A stretch of DNA of 64,000 nucleotides, from assembly GCA_044228245.1 (NCBI GenBank), contig JBGAVG010000004.1:62001-126000 (forward strand). Reading direction: 5' to 3'. Both the position numbers and the translations under genes were made by a program. Position 1 is the first letter of the stretch, and each line of letters begins with the position of its first letter. Below the pieces are notes generated by a model that saw only the letters and a program-made list of their open reading frames with translations, had not been told where the DNA came from and made no database searches. The stretch is from Methylotenera_A sp044228245 (GTDB taxonomy: Bacteria; Pseudomonadota; Gammaproteobacteria; Burkholderiales; Methylophilaceae). Shown in pieces: positions 1-8,899 of this stretch.

Positions 1-828
1 CCAAACGGCGCAGGCAAATCCACGACCATGAAAATGCTTACGGGTAATCTCGCGCCGAGCGCAGGCAGCGTAAAAATCTGCGGCATCGACATAATCGAAA
101 ACCCCAAGGAAGCCAAGGCGCTGATCGGCTATCTGCCCGAAATGCGCCCTTTGTATAAAGAACTGACGGTCGATGAATATTTAACCATTGCAGCGCGCTT
201 GCATAGGGTAAGCGGCAAGCACATCAAGAAAGCGGTTGAAAACGCCAAAGAGCGCTGCGGCTTAACGCATATGAGCAAGCGTTTGATTGAGAATTTATCT
301 AACGGCTACCAGCAGCGGGTAGGGATCGCCCAAGCCATTATCCACAGCCCGATGGTGGTGATTCTGGACGAGCCAACCGTGGGCTTGGACCCGATCCAGA
401 TTCGCGATATCCGCGCACTGATTCGTGAAATTGGCGGCGCGCACAGCGTGATTCTCTCTACGCACATTCTGCCCGAGGTAGAAATGGTATGTGACCACGT
501 GCAGATTATCGACAAGGGCAAGCTGGTGTTTAACGGCGGCATTGATGTGCTGAAGCGCCAGCGCGTCGGCAATAAGTTATTGATTGGATTCAGCAAAGCG
601 CCAGCGGTAGAAGAGTTGCTTAAAATTAATGGTGTGACCGAAGCTGAAGTGACCGATAACAATATGATGCGCGTTCGCTTTGCCGAGGCGGAAGCGCCGC
701 ATGAAGCAATCGTGCAAGCCTCGGTTAAAAATGGCTGGGGCCTGTACCAGATTGCACCTGATCAAACCAGTCTGGAAGACGTGTTTGTGCAGTTGACCTA
801 CCAAGATGTGGCAGCAGAAGCCGCATAA
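1..828 (+). CDS. ABC transporter ATP-binding protein, GldA-like (5' end cut off)
   Basis: The reading frame is already open at base 1, inside the Walker A loop (PNGAGKST, bases 1-24), so only the first few dozen residues are missing. Also visible are the signature LSNGYQQR (about bases 295-320), Walker B VVILDEP and the switch STH, the complete set for an ABC ATPase, plus a C-terminal extension of about 100 residues. The TVGLDPIQI segment and the following genes match the GldA/NatA group of ABC-2 exporters. It should power the permease encoded 27 bp downstream. The substrate is unknown. The GldA name reflects resemblance only and does not imply gliding. Confidence 0.9.
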   Translation, partial: PNGAGKSTTMKMLTGNLAPSAGSVKICGIDIIENPKEAKALIGYLPEMRPLYKELTVDEYLTIAARLHRVSGKHIKKAVENAKERCGLTHMSKRLIENLSNGYQQRVGIAQAIIHSPMVVILDEPTVGLDPIQIRDIRALIREIGGAHSVILSTHILPEVEMVCDHVQIIDKGKLVFNGGIDVLKRQRVGNKLLIGFSKAPAVEELLKINGVTEAEVTDNNMMRVRFAEAEAPHEAIVQASVKNGWGLYQIAPDQTSLEDVFVQLTYQDVAAEAA

Positions 829-855
829 AAAGCCGGATAAAATTAAGGTTAGAAA

Positions 856-1602
856 ATGATATTGAATATTGCAAGAAAAGAACTCAAAAGCGTGTTTGCA
901 TCGCCCATGGGCTGGATCATTCTGGCGTTGCTAATGTTTGCGTTTGGCACGTATTATCTTAACGGCGTGAATGACTATTTCGAGGTGATGTCCGGCGCCA
1001 TTCGCCCGGCCGAGCGTTCCGGCGTAACACAATTTGTTGGTCAGGTCGTGTATGGATTGGCTTCGTTTATTATGCTGTTTGCGGTGCCGCTGCTCTCAAT
1101 GCGGCTGATATCAGAAGAGCGCCGCAACCAGACATTGCCTTTTCTGTTCAGCGCGCCGTTGTCACTGACTGAGATTGTCTTGGGCAAATTCATTGGACTG
1201 GTCGCTTTTTTAAGCATCCTGATCGTGTATATCGCGCTGATGCTTTCTACGCTCAACATCTGGAGCGATATCGATTTTGGCTACATTCTGGCTAATTCAT
1301 TGGGCCTGTTTTTATTGGTCGCGAGTTTTTCTGCGCTTGGCCTGTACTTCTCCAGCCTGACCTCACAACCGGTAGTGGCCGCTATTTTGAGCTTTATCGC
1401 ATTGTTTGCGCTGATGATTTTGGATCGTTTTTTTTCGGGTGACCCAAGCAGCACCATGGCAAAGCTTTCGCTGATGAATCATTTTCAATCGTTTGCAGGC
1501 GGATTGATTGATACTGCAGACATTGCCTATTTTGTGTTATTTACCGCTACTTTTTTAATTTTGACCATTCGTCGTTTAGACGCAGACCGTTTAAGAGGCT
1601 GA
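856..1602 (+). CDS. ABC-2 type permease, GldF-like
   Basis: The 248-residue protein begins with a short amphipathic stretch and the ABC-2 hallmark ASPMGWIILALLMFAFGTYY. It continues through about six hydrophobic segments (around residues 18-35, 60-85, 105-125, 140-165, 170-190, 220-240). This is the membrane channel half of an ABC exporter in the inner membrane, the partner of the upstream ATPase. An AAGG ribosome-binding sequence lies before the ATG. The 13-bp gap to the next gene supports one operon. Substrate unknown. Confidence 0.88.
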   Translation: MILNIARKELKSVFASPMGWIILALLMFAFGTYYLNGVNDYFEVMSGAIRPAERSGVTQFVGQVVYGLASFIMLFAVPLLSMRLISEERRNQTLPFLFSAPLSLTEIVLGKFIGLVAFLSILIVYIALMLSTLNIWSDIDFGYILANSLGLFLLVASFSALGLYFSSLTSQPVVAAILSFIALFALMILDRFFSGDPSSTMAKLSLMNHFQSFAGGLIDTADIAYFVLFTATFLILTIRRLDADRLRG

Positions 1603-1615
1603 TTGGATTAAGTCT

Positions 1616-3010
1616 ATGAAAATGAATAGAAATTTACGTTTACAAATGCTGGCGCAAAACTGGTTTTTTGTGCTGCTGTTTTTACTGCTAATCGTTCTTC
1701 TGGGTTATCTGGCAAGCCAATACCATGTGGCAAAAGATATCACGCAAGCCAACCGCAACATACTCACGCCAGGCAGCGTGAATGTACTCAAATCGATGCA
1801 GGGGCCTGTGAATGTCACGGTATTTGCTACTAAAGATGATGCAGACCGTGGCGACACTTTCCGTAAGGGCATGATTGATTTTATGACGCGCTATCAGCGC
1901 GAAAAGAAAGATATTCATCTTAAATTCATTAATCCATCCGAAGAGCCAAAACTGGCGCAGGATGCGAATATTAAGCAAGATGGCGAAGTCGTGGTGGAAT
2001 ACAACAAACGCACCGAGCACATTTTTCCGCCGATTGCCGAACAGGAAATGACTAATCTGCTGGTGCGCCTAGCGCGTACCAACCAACAGGCCGTGATGTT
2101 TCTGGATGGTCACGGCGAGCGGCATCTGCAGGGGATTAAAAATCACGATATTGGTGAATTTGGTAAAAAACTTGAGGAGAAAGGCTTTAAATTTGCCAAT
2201 CCGGATTTAACCATTGCCCAGGCGGTGCCAAGTAATGGCGCCATGCTGGTGATTGCCAGTCCGCAAGTGGATTTAAGCGAAATTGAAGCGAAAAAAATCA
2301 AGGCTTATTTAGAGGCGGGCGGCAACCTGCTGTGGCTGCTTGATAACGATAATTTGCACGGTTTGAACGAGGTCGCAGACTATCTGGGTTTGACCGTTTC
2401 ACCAGGCATCGTCGTGGACATGACTGCGGCACAATATGGCGCAGATGCCAAAGTGGCATTCGCTAGCCTGTATGGCGACCACCCCATTACGCGTAACTTT
2501 CAGTTACGCACACTATTCCCCGAGGCGCATGAAGTGGATGCAAAGGCTTCTGATGAGCTTGGCTGGAAGGTGGCGCGTTTGGTGGAAGTCGCGCCCAATG
2601 GCTGGCTGGAGTCAGACAAGATTTTGAATGGCGGAAAAAACCAGAAAGCCGTGTTTGATGAGAAAAAAGACAAGCGTGGGCCAATTAATATCGGCGTGGC
2701 TTTAGAACGTGAATACGGCAAAAAGGGTCAGCGCGTGGTGGTGATGGGCAATGGCAACTTCTTATCGAACACCTTTATCACCAACGGCGGCAATCTGGAT
2801 TTTGGTATCAATGTTGTCAACTGGCTGGCGGGTGACGACAAACTCATCACCATTCAGCCTATGCCGCTAAAAGACATCAATGTGACCATTCCGAGCGATG
2901 ACACAAGCCGTCTGGTTGCCTGGACAGTATTCCATGGCTTCCAGTTCTTTATCCCGATCGGGGTGTTCATTGCGGGCTTCTGGCTGTGGTGGAAACGCAG
3001 AAAAGCGTAA
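1616..3010 (+). CDS. GldG-like auxiliary ABC transporter protein
   Basis: A 464-residue protein with a transmembrane helix near the N-terminus (around residues 17-33), a large presumably periplasmic region and a second helix near the C-terminus (around residues 438-458), followed by the basic tail WWKRRKA. The region around VMFLDGHGERHL and the AYLEAGGNLLWLLDND stretch are typical of the GldG / ABC_transp_aux domain. Proteins of this type sit with GldA and GldF homologues and are thought to be an extracytoplasmic part of the exporter. Its place directly behind the permease supports that. No catalytic function can be assigned. Confidence 0.85.
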   Translation: MKMNRNLRLQMLAQNWFFVLLFLLLIVLLGYLASQYHVAKDITQANRNILTPGSVNVLKSMQGPVNVTVFATKDDADRGDTFRKGMIDFMTRYQREKKDIHLKFINPSEEPKLAQDANIKQDGEVVVEYNKRTEHIFPPIAEQEMTNLLVRLARTNQQAVMFLDGHGERHLQGIKNHDIGEFGKKLEEKGFKFANPDLTIAQAVPSNGAMLVIASPQVDLSEIEAKKIKAYLEAGGNLLWLLDNDNLHGLNEVADYLGLTVSPGIVVDMTAAQYGADAKVAFASLYGDHPITRNFQLRTLFPEAHEVDAKASDELGWKVARLVEVAPNGWLESDKILNGGKNQKAVFDEKKDKRGPINIGVALEREYGKKGQRVVVMGNGNFLSNTFITNGGNLDFGINVVNWLAGDDKLITIQPMPLKDINVTIPSDDTSRLVAWTVFHGFQFFIPIGVFIAGFWLWWKRRKA

Positions 3011-3045
3011 GGATAGGTTGGCCTGAATATTAAAAAGATGGTGAT

Positions 3046-3939
3046 ATGAAAAAGAGATGGATATTGAATCTGGTGATGCTGGCGATTGTAGCCGGCTTGG
3101 TCACGTTTTTGTACATGCGTCCACAAGCCAATACCAGCGCGCCTTCCGGGCATGAGGTTTCCACATTGAAACTGGGTGATTTTACCGCGATCAAAGTTGA
3201 GTTTCCAACACAGGCGCCCACCAGCTTCGAAAAGGTGGATGGCCTGTGGCGCATGACTGCACCCTATAAAGTGCGTGCAGACCAGATGTCCGTACAGCGC
3301 ATTTTGGCTATCATCGCGGCTAAAAGTGCAGAGAAGTTCCCTGCTACCGATTTAGCCAAGTTTGGGCTGGATAACCCGCAACTCAAGCTCAAGCTTACTA
3401 ATGCAGCCGGCACAGAAGAGTTTGTTTTTGGAACATTCAATCCGGTCAATGAAGAACAGTATATCGCCTATAAAGATGCGGTTTATCTGCTGCCAGGCAG
3501 TTATGCAGAGGCGGCAAGTACACAACCTATTGAATTGGTTGATAAAAACCCGCTTGCCCGGGAGGAGGCGAAACAGGTTTCCGGCTTCGATTTTTCGCGT
3601 CTGGAGCAATGGGAAGACGTGCGCCTGAATGTGGATATTACAGATGGCAAATGGAGCGTGAATGCGCCCAAAGCCAAACCTACGCAAAACGAACTGAATG
3701 AATGGCTGGATTTCAGCTGGAAGCAGGCGCAGGCCAAACAAGTCGAGTTATATACGCCAGACCGTAAAGCGACCTATCCATCGTTTGAAGTGAAGCTGAA
3801 AAATGGCAAAAAGGTACATTTCGATAAAATCCAGGAAGCGCCGGACTTACTGCTTGGCCGCCCCGATGAAGGCGTTTTGTATCACTTTAGCAATGATGTC
3901 GGGTTTAATATGCTGAACCCGCCGCTTAATCTTCAATAA
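3046..3939 (+). CDS. DUF4340 domain protein of the GldAFG-like operon
   Basis: A 297-residue protein with one N-terminal membrane anchor (residues 6-24) and a soluble remainder containing two related beta-rich halves. Segments such as FEKVDGLWRMTAPYKVRADQMSVQRIL and EEFVFGTFNPVNEEQYIAY match DUF4340, which regularly follows GldG-type genes. It is inferred to be an extracytoplasmic accessory of the same exporter. It ends 21 bp before mutM and may be cotranscribed with it. No biochemical function is known to me. Confidence 0.85.
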   Translation: MKKRWILNLVMLAIVAGLVTFLYMRPQANTSAPSGHEVSTLKLGDFTAIKVEFPTQAPTSFEKVDGLWRMTAPYKVRADQMSVQRILAIIAAKSAEKFPATDLAKFGLDNPQLKLKLTNAAGTEEFVFGTFNPVNEEQYIAYKDAVYLLPGSYAEAASTQPIELVDKNPLAREEAKQVSGFDFSRLEQWEDVRLNVDITDGKWSVNAPKAKPTQNELNEWLDFSWKQAQAKQVELYTPDRKATYPSFEVKLKNGKKVHFDKIQEAPDLLLGRPDEGVLYHFSNDVGFNMLNPPLNLQ

Positions 3940-3960
3940 GACGCAGTTGGCGGGTGATGT

Positions 3961-4791
3961 ATGCCTGAGTTGCCTGAGGTTGAAGTCACCCGTCGCGGCC
4001 TGGTTCCGCTCTTAAATCAAACGGTCAAAAATATCGTTATCCGCAATGCCGGCATGCGCTGGCCTATTCCGGCGCATCTGCCGCAAACGCTCCATAATCA
4101 AAAACTGCTTGGCTTAAGGCGTCGCGCCAAATACATTCTGGCAGATTTTGAAAACGGTACCCTTTTGTTGCATTTGGGCATGTCCGGCCGTCTTTGCCTG
4201 CTCGATAGAAATTACCCGCCTGAAAAGCATGACCATTTTGATATTCAGTTTCATGGCGTTGATGGGAAAGCTGGCCAGGTGTTGCGCCTGCGCGACCCGC
4301 GCCGGTTTGGCGCAGTGCTGTGGGCAGGCGTGATGCCGGATGAGCATCCGTTACTCAGCGTGCTGGGCCCGGAGCCGCTCGAAGATGGTTTTAATGCTAA
4401 ATATTTACATGATGGATTGTGTACACGTAGCGCAGCGATCAAGGTTGCGATTATGGATAGCCACTTGGTGGTGGGTGTGGGCAATATTTATGCTTCAGAA
4501 TCGCTATTCCGTGCCAGAATTCATCCTGAAACGCCTGCTAAGCAACTGACATTAAAACAGTGTGAAAAATTAGTGGCAGAAATTAAGGCAACGCTGAACG
4601 ATGCGCTTAATGCCGGTGGCAGCAGCTTACGGGATTTTTTTGGTGCTGATGGCAACCCGGGTTATTTCCAGCAGGAATATTTCGTGTACGGGCGCAAGGA
4701 TGAGCCGTGCAAAGTATGCGGCAAACCCATCCAGTGCATCCGGCTGGGGCAGCGCTCTACGTATTTCTGTAGCCACTGCCAAAAGCGCTAA
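3961..4791 (+). CDS. mutM: Formamidopyrimidine-DNA glycosylase
   Basis: Bifunctional base-excision repair glycosylase/AP lyase removing 8-oxoguanine and formamidopyrimidines. The protein opens with PELPEVEV after the initiator Met, so the catalytic Pro2 and Glu3 are present. The helix-two-turn-helix motif (GVGNIYASESL) is intact. The C-terminus carries the zinc finger C-x2-C...C-x2-C (CKVCGKP and FCSHC). At 276 residues the length is normal (E. coli 269). It is convergent with the DUF2147 gene, and a palindromic hairpin lies just behind its stop. Confidence 0.97.
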   Translation: MPELPEVEVTRRGLVPLLNQTVKNIVIRNAGMRWPIPAHLPQTLHNQKLLGLRRRAKYILADFENGTLLLHLGMSGRLCLLDRNYPPEKHDHFDIQFHGVDGKAGQVLRLRDPRRFGAVLWAGVMPDEHPLLSVLGPEPLEDGFNAKYLHDGLCTRSAAIKVAIMDSHLVVGVGNIYASESLFRARIHPETPAKQLTLKQCEKLVAEIKATLNDALNAGGSSLRDFFGADGNPGYFQQEYFVYGRKDEPCKVCGKPIQCIRLGQRSTYFCSHCQKR

Positions 4792-4798
4792 TTAATTT

Positions 4799-4847
4799 GC
4801 ATGCTCTGCAAGCCAATATCTATGCGGCCTGCAGAGGCATTGTTTCC
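4799..4847 (-). repeat. Dispersed palindromic repeat, copy C (between convergent mutM and DUF2147)
   Basis: On the minus strand this reads roughly aaacaatgcctctg, then a core gcatagatattgg, then a complementary arm ttgcagagcatgc. The arms CTCTGCA (4804-4810) and TGCAGAG (4830-4836) form a hairpin extended by GCC/GGC, and a T-rich stretch follows on the plus strand. It aligns without gaps over about 41 bases to a stretch inside waaC (24632-24678), at roughly 35 of 41 positions by eye. It also resembles the elements at 19545 and 20275. It probably doubles as a terminator for mutM. Confidence 0.7.
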
Positions 4848-4903
4848 TTTTACAAGGCGTGAATGGCAACGTTTATTGCCTGACGGAACGACTTAGTTCT
4901 AAA

Positions 4904-5341
4904 CTACTCTTCCCGCGTCCAGGTTTGTGATCTTCCAAACAGAGAGATTCCAATAAATCCGCGCACCTCTAATTTGTTGCCGGTTTCGTCCAGTTTCATT
5001 TTGCACTTGTAGGTTTTGCCGTTATTGGGATCCAGAATTTCGCCGCCCTGATACACGCCATTTTTCTCTTTCAGGCCTTTTACAATCGTCATGCCGATGA
5101 TTTTCTGGCCTTTGCGTTCATCGGTGCATTTGTCGCATACCGCTTCGCCCGTGTCGGTCGGGAGCAAGCCTTTTTCTACCACGGCGCTGTATTCGCCATT
5201 GTGTTCGGTGATGCGGATGAGGGAGCGTGGTTTACCGGTTTTGTCATCGATACTTTTCCACAAACCGGCGGGAGTAGCGGCGAATGCCAGCGTAGCGCAT
5301 AATGCAAGACATAAGCCAATGATTTTTGGTAGCATTTTCAT
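4904..5341 (-). CDS. DUF2147 family exported protein
   Basis: A 145-residue protein with a signal peptide (about 21 residues, hydrophobic core IIGLCLALCATLAFA, likely cut before ATPAGLW). The mature part starts GLWKSIDDKTGKPRSLIRI and includes GQKIIGMTIVKGLK and LDPNNGKTYKCKM, characteristic of DUF2147. An upstream in-frame ATG (5353) exists, but GGAG lies six bases before the ATG at 5341, so that start is chosen. It starts one codon downstream of the ubiB stop and is likely the last gene of the ubi operon. Periplasmic role unknown. Confidence 0.88.
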   Translation of the reverse strand: MKMLPKIIGLCLALCATLAFAATPAGLWKSIDDKTGKPRSLIRITEHNGEYSAVVEKGLLPTDTGEAVCDKCTDERKGQKIIGMTIVKGLKEKNGVYQGGEILDPNNGKTYKCKMKLDETGNKLEVRGFIGISLFGRSQTWTREE

Positions 5342-5343
5342 GA

Positions 5344-6903
5344 TTAACTCCAAATGTAAAATAATAGATAGGCGGAAATCTGCAACATGACCAGCAGCAA
5401 TATAACCCAGGTTAAACGCTTTTGCCAGCGGGCCTGCTCACGCTGGGTTTGAATGAGCATTTCCAGTTGTTCACGCAGCGGGATATCGCGCTCGGATTGG
5501 GTTTGCTGTGTCAAAAACTGATGCACTAAACGTGGCATGTGCGGCGCAGTTTTTGCGATAAAAGGCAGTTCTTTTTTAAGTGATTTCGCTACGCTGCGCC
5601 AGCCTATTTGTTCGCTCATCCAGCGTTTTAAGAAAGGTTTGGCGGTTTGCCACAGGTCAATATTCGGGTCTAAATCACGGCCCAGGCCTTCAATATTCAG
5701 CAAGGTTTTTTGCAGCATGACCAGTTGCGGTTGAATCACCACGCCAAAACGGCGCGACATTTGAAACAGGCTTAGCAAGGTGCGCCCAAATGAAATATCC
5801 TTGAGCGGCTTGTTGAAAATAGGCTCACAGATGGCGCGGATGCTGGTTTCCAGTTCATCCACATTGGTGTCTTTTGGCACCCAGCCCGATTCAATATGCG
5901 CCACAGCCACATCGCGATAATCGCGATTGAAGAACGCTAGAAAGTTTCGCGCCAGATAATATTTGTCGGTGTCGCTCAGGTTGCCCATGATGCCGAAATC
6001 CAGTGCAATATACTTACCTTTGTCTGGGCCATCATCCGCCACCTGGATATTGCCCGGGTGCATATCGGCATGAAAAAATCCATCGCGAAATACCTGTGTA
6101 AAGAATATTTCCACGCCATCGTGCGCGAGTTTGGTGATGTCGATACCTTTTGTTCGCAACACATCAATCTGGCTTATGGGCGTGCCGTGCATGCGTTGCA
6201 TGGTCATCACTTCTTTGCGGCAGTAATCCCAATACACTTCTGGTATCAGTAAGCGTTTATCAGTAAAATTGCGTGCCAGTTGACTGCAATTGGCGGCTTC
6301 CAGCGTTAAATCTAGCTCGTGTTGCGTGTGGCGCGCAAATTCTTCCACAATTTCCTGCGGCTTGAGGCGCTTGCCTTCGGATGAAACCGCTTGCACAAAC
6401 CAGGCGAGCGATTGGAGCAGGGAAATATCCTGGTTGATGACTTTGGCGATGTTGGGCCGCAATACCTTGACCGCAACCGGCTTGCCATCCAGTAAATTGG
6501 CAAAGTGTACTTGCGCGACCGAGGCACTTGCCACGGCGACTTCGTCAAACTGGCTGTAAATCTGGTTAAGCGGCAACCCGAATGCGGCTTCTATGGTGGT
6601 TTGCACTTCCGGGAACATGAATGGTGGTACCTGGTCTTGCAGTTTGGCCAGTTCGTCTGCGACATCAGGTGGCAATAAATCGCGCCGCGTGGAAAGCACT
6701 TGCCCGAATTTAACAAAAATCGGCCCCAGTTTCTCTAACGCTAAACGTAGCCGAACACTGCGCGGCTGCTGCTTGCTGCGCCAAAAAAACACAACTTGGA
6801 TAAGTTTATGCAGCGGGCGTAGTGGCGGGTGCTCATGAATAAAATCATCCAGGCCAAAGCGCAGTGCTACAAAAATGATATGAAACAGCCGAAAATAATG
6901 CAT
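5344..6903 (-). CDS. ubiB: Ubiquinone biosynthesis ATPase/kinase-like protein UbiB
   Basis: A 519-residue member of the ABC1/ADCK atypical kinase family, needed for aerobic ubiquinone synthesis at the inner membrane. Diagnostic features are the KxGQ motif (KFGQ, residues 65-68), the alanine-rich nucleotide loop (VASASVAQVHFA), the lysine strand VAVKVLRP, a catalytic-loop-like HADMHPGNI and the DFG-equivalent LDFGIMG. A C-terminal transmembrane segment (WVILLLVMLQISAYLLFYI) anchors it. The order ubiE-ubiJ-ubiB, with a 2-bp gap to ubiJ, is the conserved proteobacterial operon. Confidence 0.96.
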   Translation of the reverse strand: MHYFRLFHIIFVALRFGLDDFIHEHPPLRPLHKLIQVVFFWRSKQQPRSVRLRLALEKLGPIFVKFGQVLSTRRDLLPPDVADELAKLQDQVPPFMFPEVQTTIEAAFGLPLNQIYSQFDEVAVASASVAQVHFANLLDGKPVAVKVLRPNIAKVINQDISLLQSLAWFVQAVSSEGKRLKPQEIVEEFARHTQHELDLTLEAANCSQLARNFTDKRLLIPEVYWDYCRKEVMTMQRMHGTPISQIDVLRTKGIDITKLAHDGVEIFFTQVFRDGFFHADMHPGNIQVADDGPDKGKYIALDFGIMGNLSDTDKYYLARNFLAFFNRDYRDVAVAHIESGWVPKDTNVDELETSIRAICEPIFNKPLKDISFGRTLLSLFQMSRRFGVVIQPQLVMLQKTLLNIEGLGRDLDPNIDLWQTAKPFLKRWMSEQIGWRSVAKSLKKELPFIAKTAPHMPRLVHQFLTQQTQSERDIPLREQLEMLIQTQREQARWQKRLTWVILLLVMLQISAYLLFYIWS

Positions 6904-6905
6904 AG

Positions 6906-7499
6906 TTATGGTGTGTGGTTTTTATTGGCAGAACGGGTTAGTTTTTCCAGGCGTTTTTCAAAACGTACGACATCGCCTCGCAATGTATCCACCGCTGTAT
7001 TGAATTGCTCCACATGGCGTTTTTTGGCAAGAACGTTTTTTTCTTCCTGCCAATATTCAGTGAGCATTTCAGCCAGATGGATGCTTTGCTGCTTGGCCTC
7101 TTGAACGATGTTGTGGCTTGTCGCACCGATTTTATGCGCAGCAATATCGCCTACGACATGGCTCAAATCCTCTTCGATATCCCAGCGCATCAGTTGCAGC
7201 ACTTTGCTTAACTCGGTAGCCAGATGCGTATCGCCATCGATTTTAATTTGTGTTTTTGCTGCCTCATCTTTAGCCAATAGACGCAGTGCCAGGCTGGGGG
7301 GCAGATGGATAGTGGCGTCTGGCACGGCGGTGTCGCCTGCAATGGCCAGGCTGCCGTCTTCCAGAATCAGCAAATTGGTTTTCATCAGTGCAACATCAAA
7401 CTGAATGACCTTTCCCGCAAAGCTAATTAAATGCGCGCGCGACCAATTGTTTTGATTGGTGAGGTGCTGCAAAAAGCGTGTTGCAAGCGGCTTGAACAT
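6906..7499 (-). CDS. ubiJ: Ubiquinone biosynthesis accessory factor UbiJ (SCP2 domain)
   Basis: A 197-residue protein encoded between ubiE and ubiB, the standard position of ubiJ. The N-terminal half (about residues 10-110) looks like an SCP2/sterol-carrier lipid-binding domain (LEDGSLAIAGD, INGDTHL-like strands). The C-terminal half is a long charged helix that may form a coiled coil (EYWQEEKNVLAKKRHVEQFNT...). UbiJ acts with UbiK in the soluble ubiquinone-synthesis complex. Its ATG overlaps the ubiE TGA by one base, implying translational coupling. Sequence conservation in this family is low, so synteny carries much of the weight. Confidence 0.85.
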   Translation of the reverse strand: MFKPLATRFLQHLTNQNNWSRAHLISFAGKVIQFDVALMKTNLLILEDGSLAIAGDTAVPDATIHLPPSLALRLLAKDEAAKTQIKIDGDTHLATELSKVLQLMRWDIEEDLSHVVGDIAAHKIGATSHNIVQEAKQQSIHLAEMLTEYWQEEKNVLAKKRHVEQFNTAVDTLRGDVVRFEKRLEKLTRSANKNHTP

Positions 7500-8251
7500 C
7501 AGGTTTTATACCCTTTATGCAAAGCCACTACGCCTGCGCTCAGGTTGTAGTAATCCACCTTGCCTAAACCCGCATCCAGCATCATTTGTTTGAGTGTTTC
7601 CTGATCCGGGTGCATGCGGATGCTTTCCGCCAGATACTGGTAGCTTTCAGCATCTTTGGCGATCAGTTTGCCCATGAATGGCAGAAATTTGAACGAGTAG
7701 GCATCGTATAGCTTCTCCAGCGGCTGCCACACTTTCGAGAATTCCAGCACCAGCAAGCGGCCGCCTGTTTTGAGTACGCGCTGCATCTCTTTTAATGCAA
7801 TATCCTTGTGTGTCATATTGCGCAGGCCAAACGCGACAATCACGCAATCAAACGTATTGTCAGGAAAAGGCAGTTTTTCGGCATTGCACTGTGCGGCGGG
7901 TATGCTCAGGCCCGCATCTATCATCCTGTCGCGGCCTACCGCCAGCATGGATGCGTTGATGTCGGTGAGGATCACTTCGCCAGGATTTTGAATTAAATGG
8001 CTGCCGACTTTTTTTGCAAAAAGTTTAGATAAATCACCGCTGCCGCCTGCGATATCCAGCACTTTGTCGCCGGGCTTTACGCCGCTTACTTCCACCGCGA
8101 AGCGCTTCCAGCCACGGTGCATGCCGGCCGACATGACGTCGTTCATGATGTCGTATTTACTGGCAACGGAATGAAACACCTCACCAACTTTTTGCTGTTT
8201 TTCAGCTTCGTCGACCGTTTTGTAGCCAAAATGTGTAGTTTTATCGCTCAT
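7499..8251 (-). CDS. ubiE: Ubiquinone/menaquinone C-methyltransferase UbiE
   Basis: A 250-residue class I SAM-dependent methyltransferase adding the ring C-methyl group in ubiquinone synthesis. The opening THFGYKTVDEAEKQQKVGEVF, the SAM loop VLDIAGGSGDLSK and the IVAFGLRNMTHKD and VLEFSKV segments are signature stretches of UbiE. Length is normal (E. coli 251). The start codon overlaps the stop of the DUF971 gene by four bases (ATGA) and the stop overlaps ubiJ by one, so this is a tight operon. Confidence 0.97.
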   Translation of the reverse strand: MSDKTTHFGYKTVDEAEKQQKVGEVFHSVASKYDIMNDVMSAGMHRGWKRFAVEVSGVKPGDKVLDIAGGSGDLSKLFAKKVGSHLIQNPGEVILTDINASMLAVGRDRMIDAGLSIPAAQCNAEKLPFPDNTFDCVIVAFGLRNMTHKDIALKEMQRVLKTGGRLLVLEFSKVWQPLEKLYDAYSFKFLPFMGKLIAKDAESYQYLAESIRMHPDQETLKQMMLDAGLGKVDYYNLSAGVVALHKGYKT

Positions 8252-8640
8252 GGCGTTTCCTTGCTGATGTCTTTACGAGAGTGGCCTGCCATTTCGAGTC
8301 TGGTGATGTAATCCTGCCACAAAGCTTCGTAATGTTCGCCTAAATAGTACAAATAATCCCATGAATATAAGCCGGTATCGTGGCCATCCGAGAATACGAG
8401 CTTGACCGCGTAATTGCCGACGGGTTCGATGCCCGTGATATTCACATTTTCTTTGCCGACTTGCAGCGTTTCCTGCCCTGCGCCGTGGCCGCGCACCTCA
8501 GCCGAAGGCGAATATACACGTAAAAACTCGCATGAGAGCATGCACTCGGTGCTGTTATCAAATTTAATTTCTAACAGGCGCGAAGCCTGGTGCAGGCGGA
8601 TATCAATGGGTCGAGGAGAGTTTACGTTTAAGCCGCTCAT
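8248..8640 (-). CDS. DUF971 / gamma-butyrobetaine hydroxylase-like N-terminal domain protein
   Basis: A 130-residue protein consisting of a single DUF971 domain. It shows RPIDIRLHQASRLLEIKFDN, LSCEFLRVYSPSAEVRGHG and NYAVKLVFSDGHDTGLYSWDYLY, typical of the small stand-alone versions found upstream of ubiE in betaproteobacteria. Related proteins have been linked to iron-sulfur cluster handling, but nothing in this sequence proves that role here. It is the first gene of the ubi operon and is transcribed divergently from the dynamin gene across a 259-bp gap, in which I see no convincing promoter pair. Confidence 0.85.
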   Translation of the reverse strand: MSGLNVNSPRPIDIRLHQASRLLEIKFDNSTECMLSCEFLRVYSPSAEVRGHGAGQETLQVGKENVNITGIEPVGNYAVKLVFSDGHDTGLYSWDYLYYLGEHYEALWQDYITRLEMAGHSRKDISKETP

Positions 8641-8899
8641 TAAAAAAATGGATGCAATTGAACAAACTGAAATGATAGCAGAACAAGCCTCTTGACTAAT
8701 AAATTAGCGGTTTTTACCACAACTTTTTTTAACCATATGCCGTTTGTCGCTGAAAATCCACCTTTCATCAGAATTTAAATGAATTAAGCATGTTGATGTG
8801 ACTGATTTATTTGAATATTTACGATGGCATGATAAAGTACGATTACAAGAAAAGTAGTCAATTTTGGCAACTACTTTTGGGGATTAAGTGGGGATTCGC

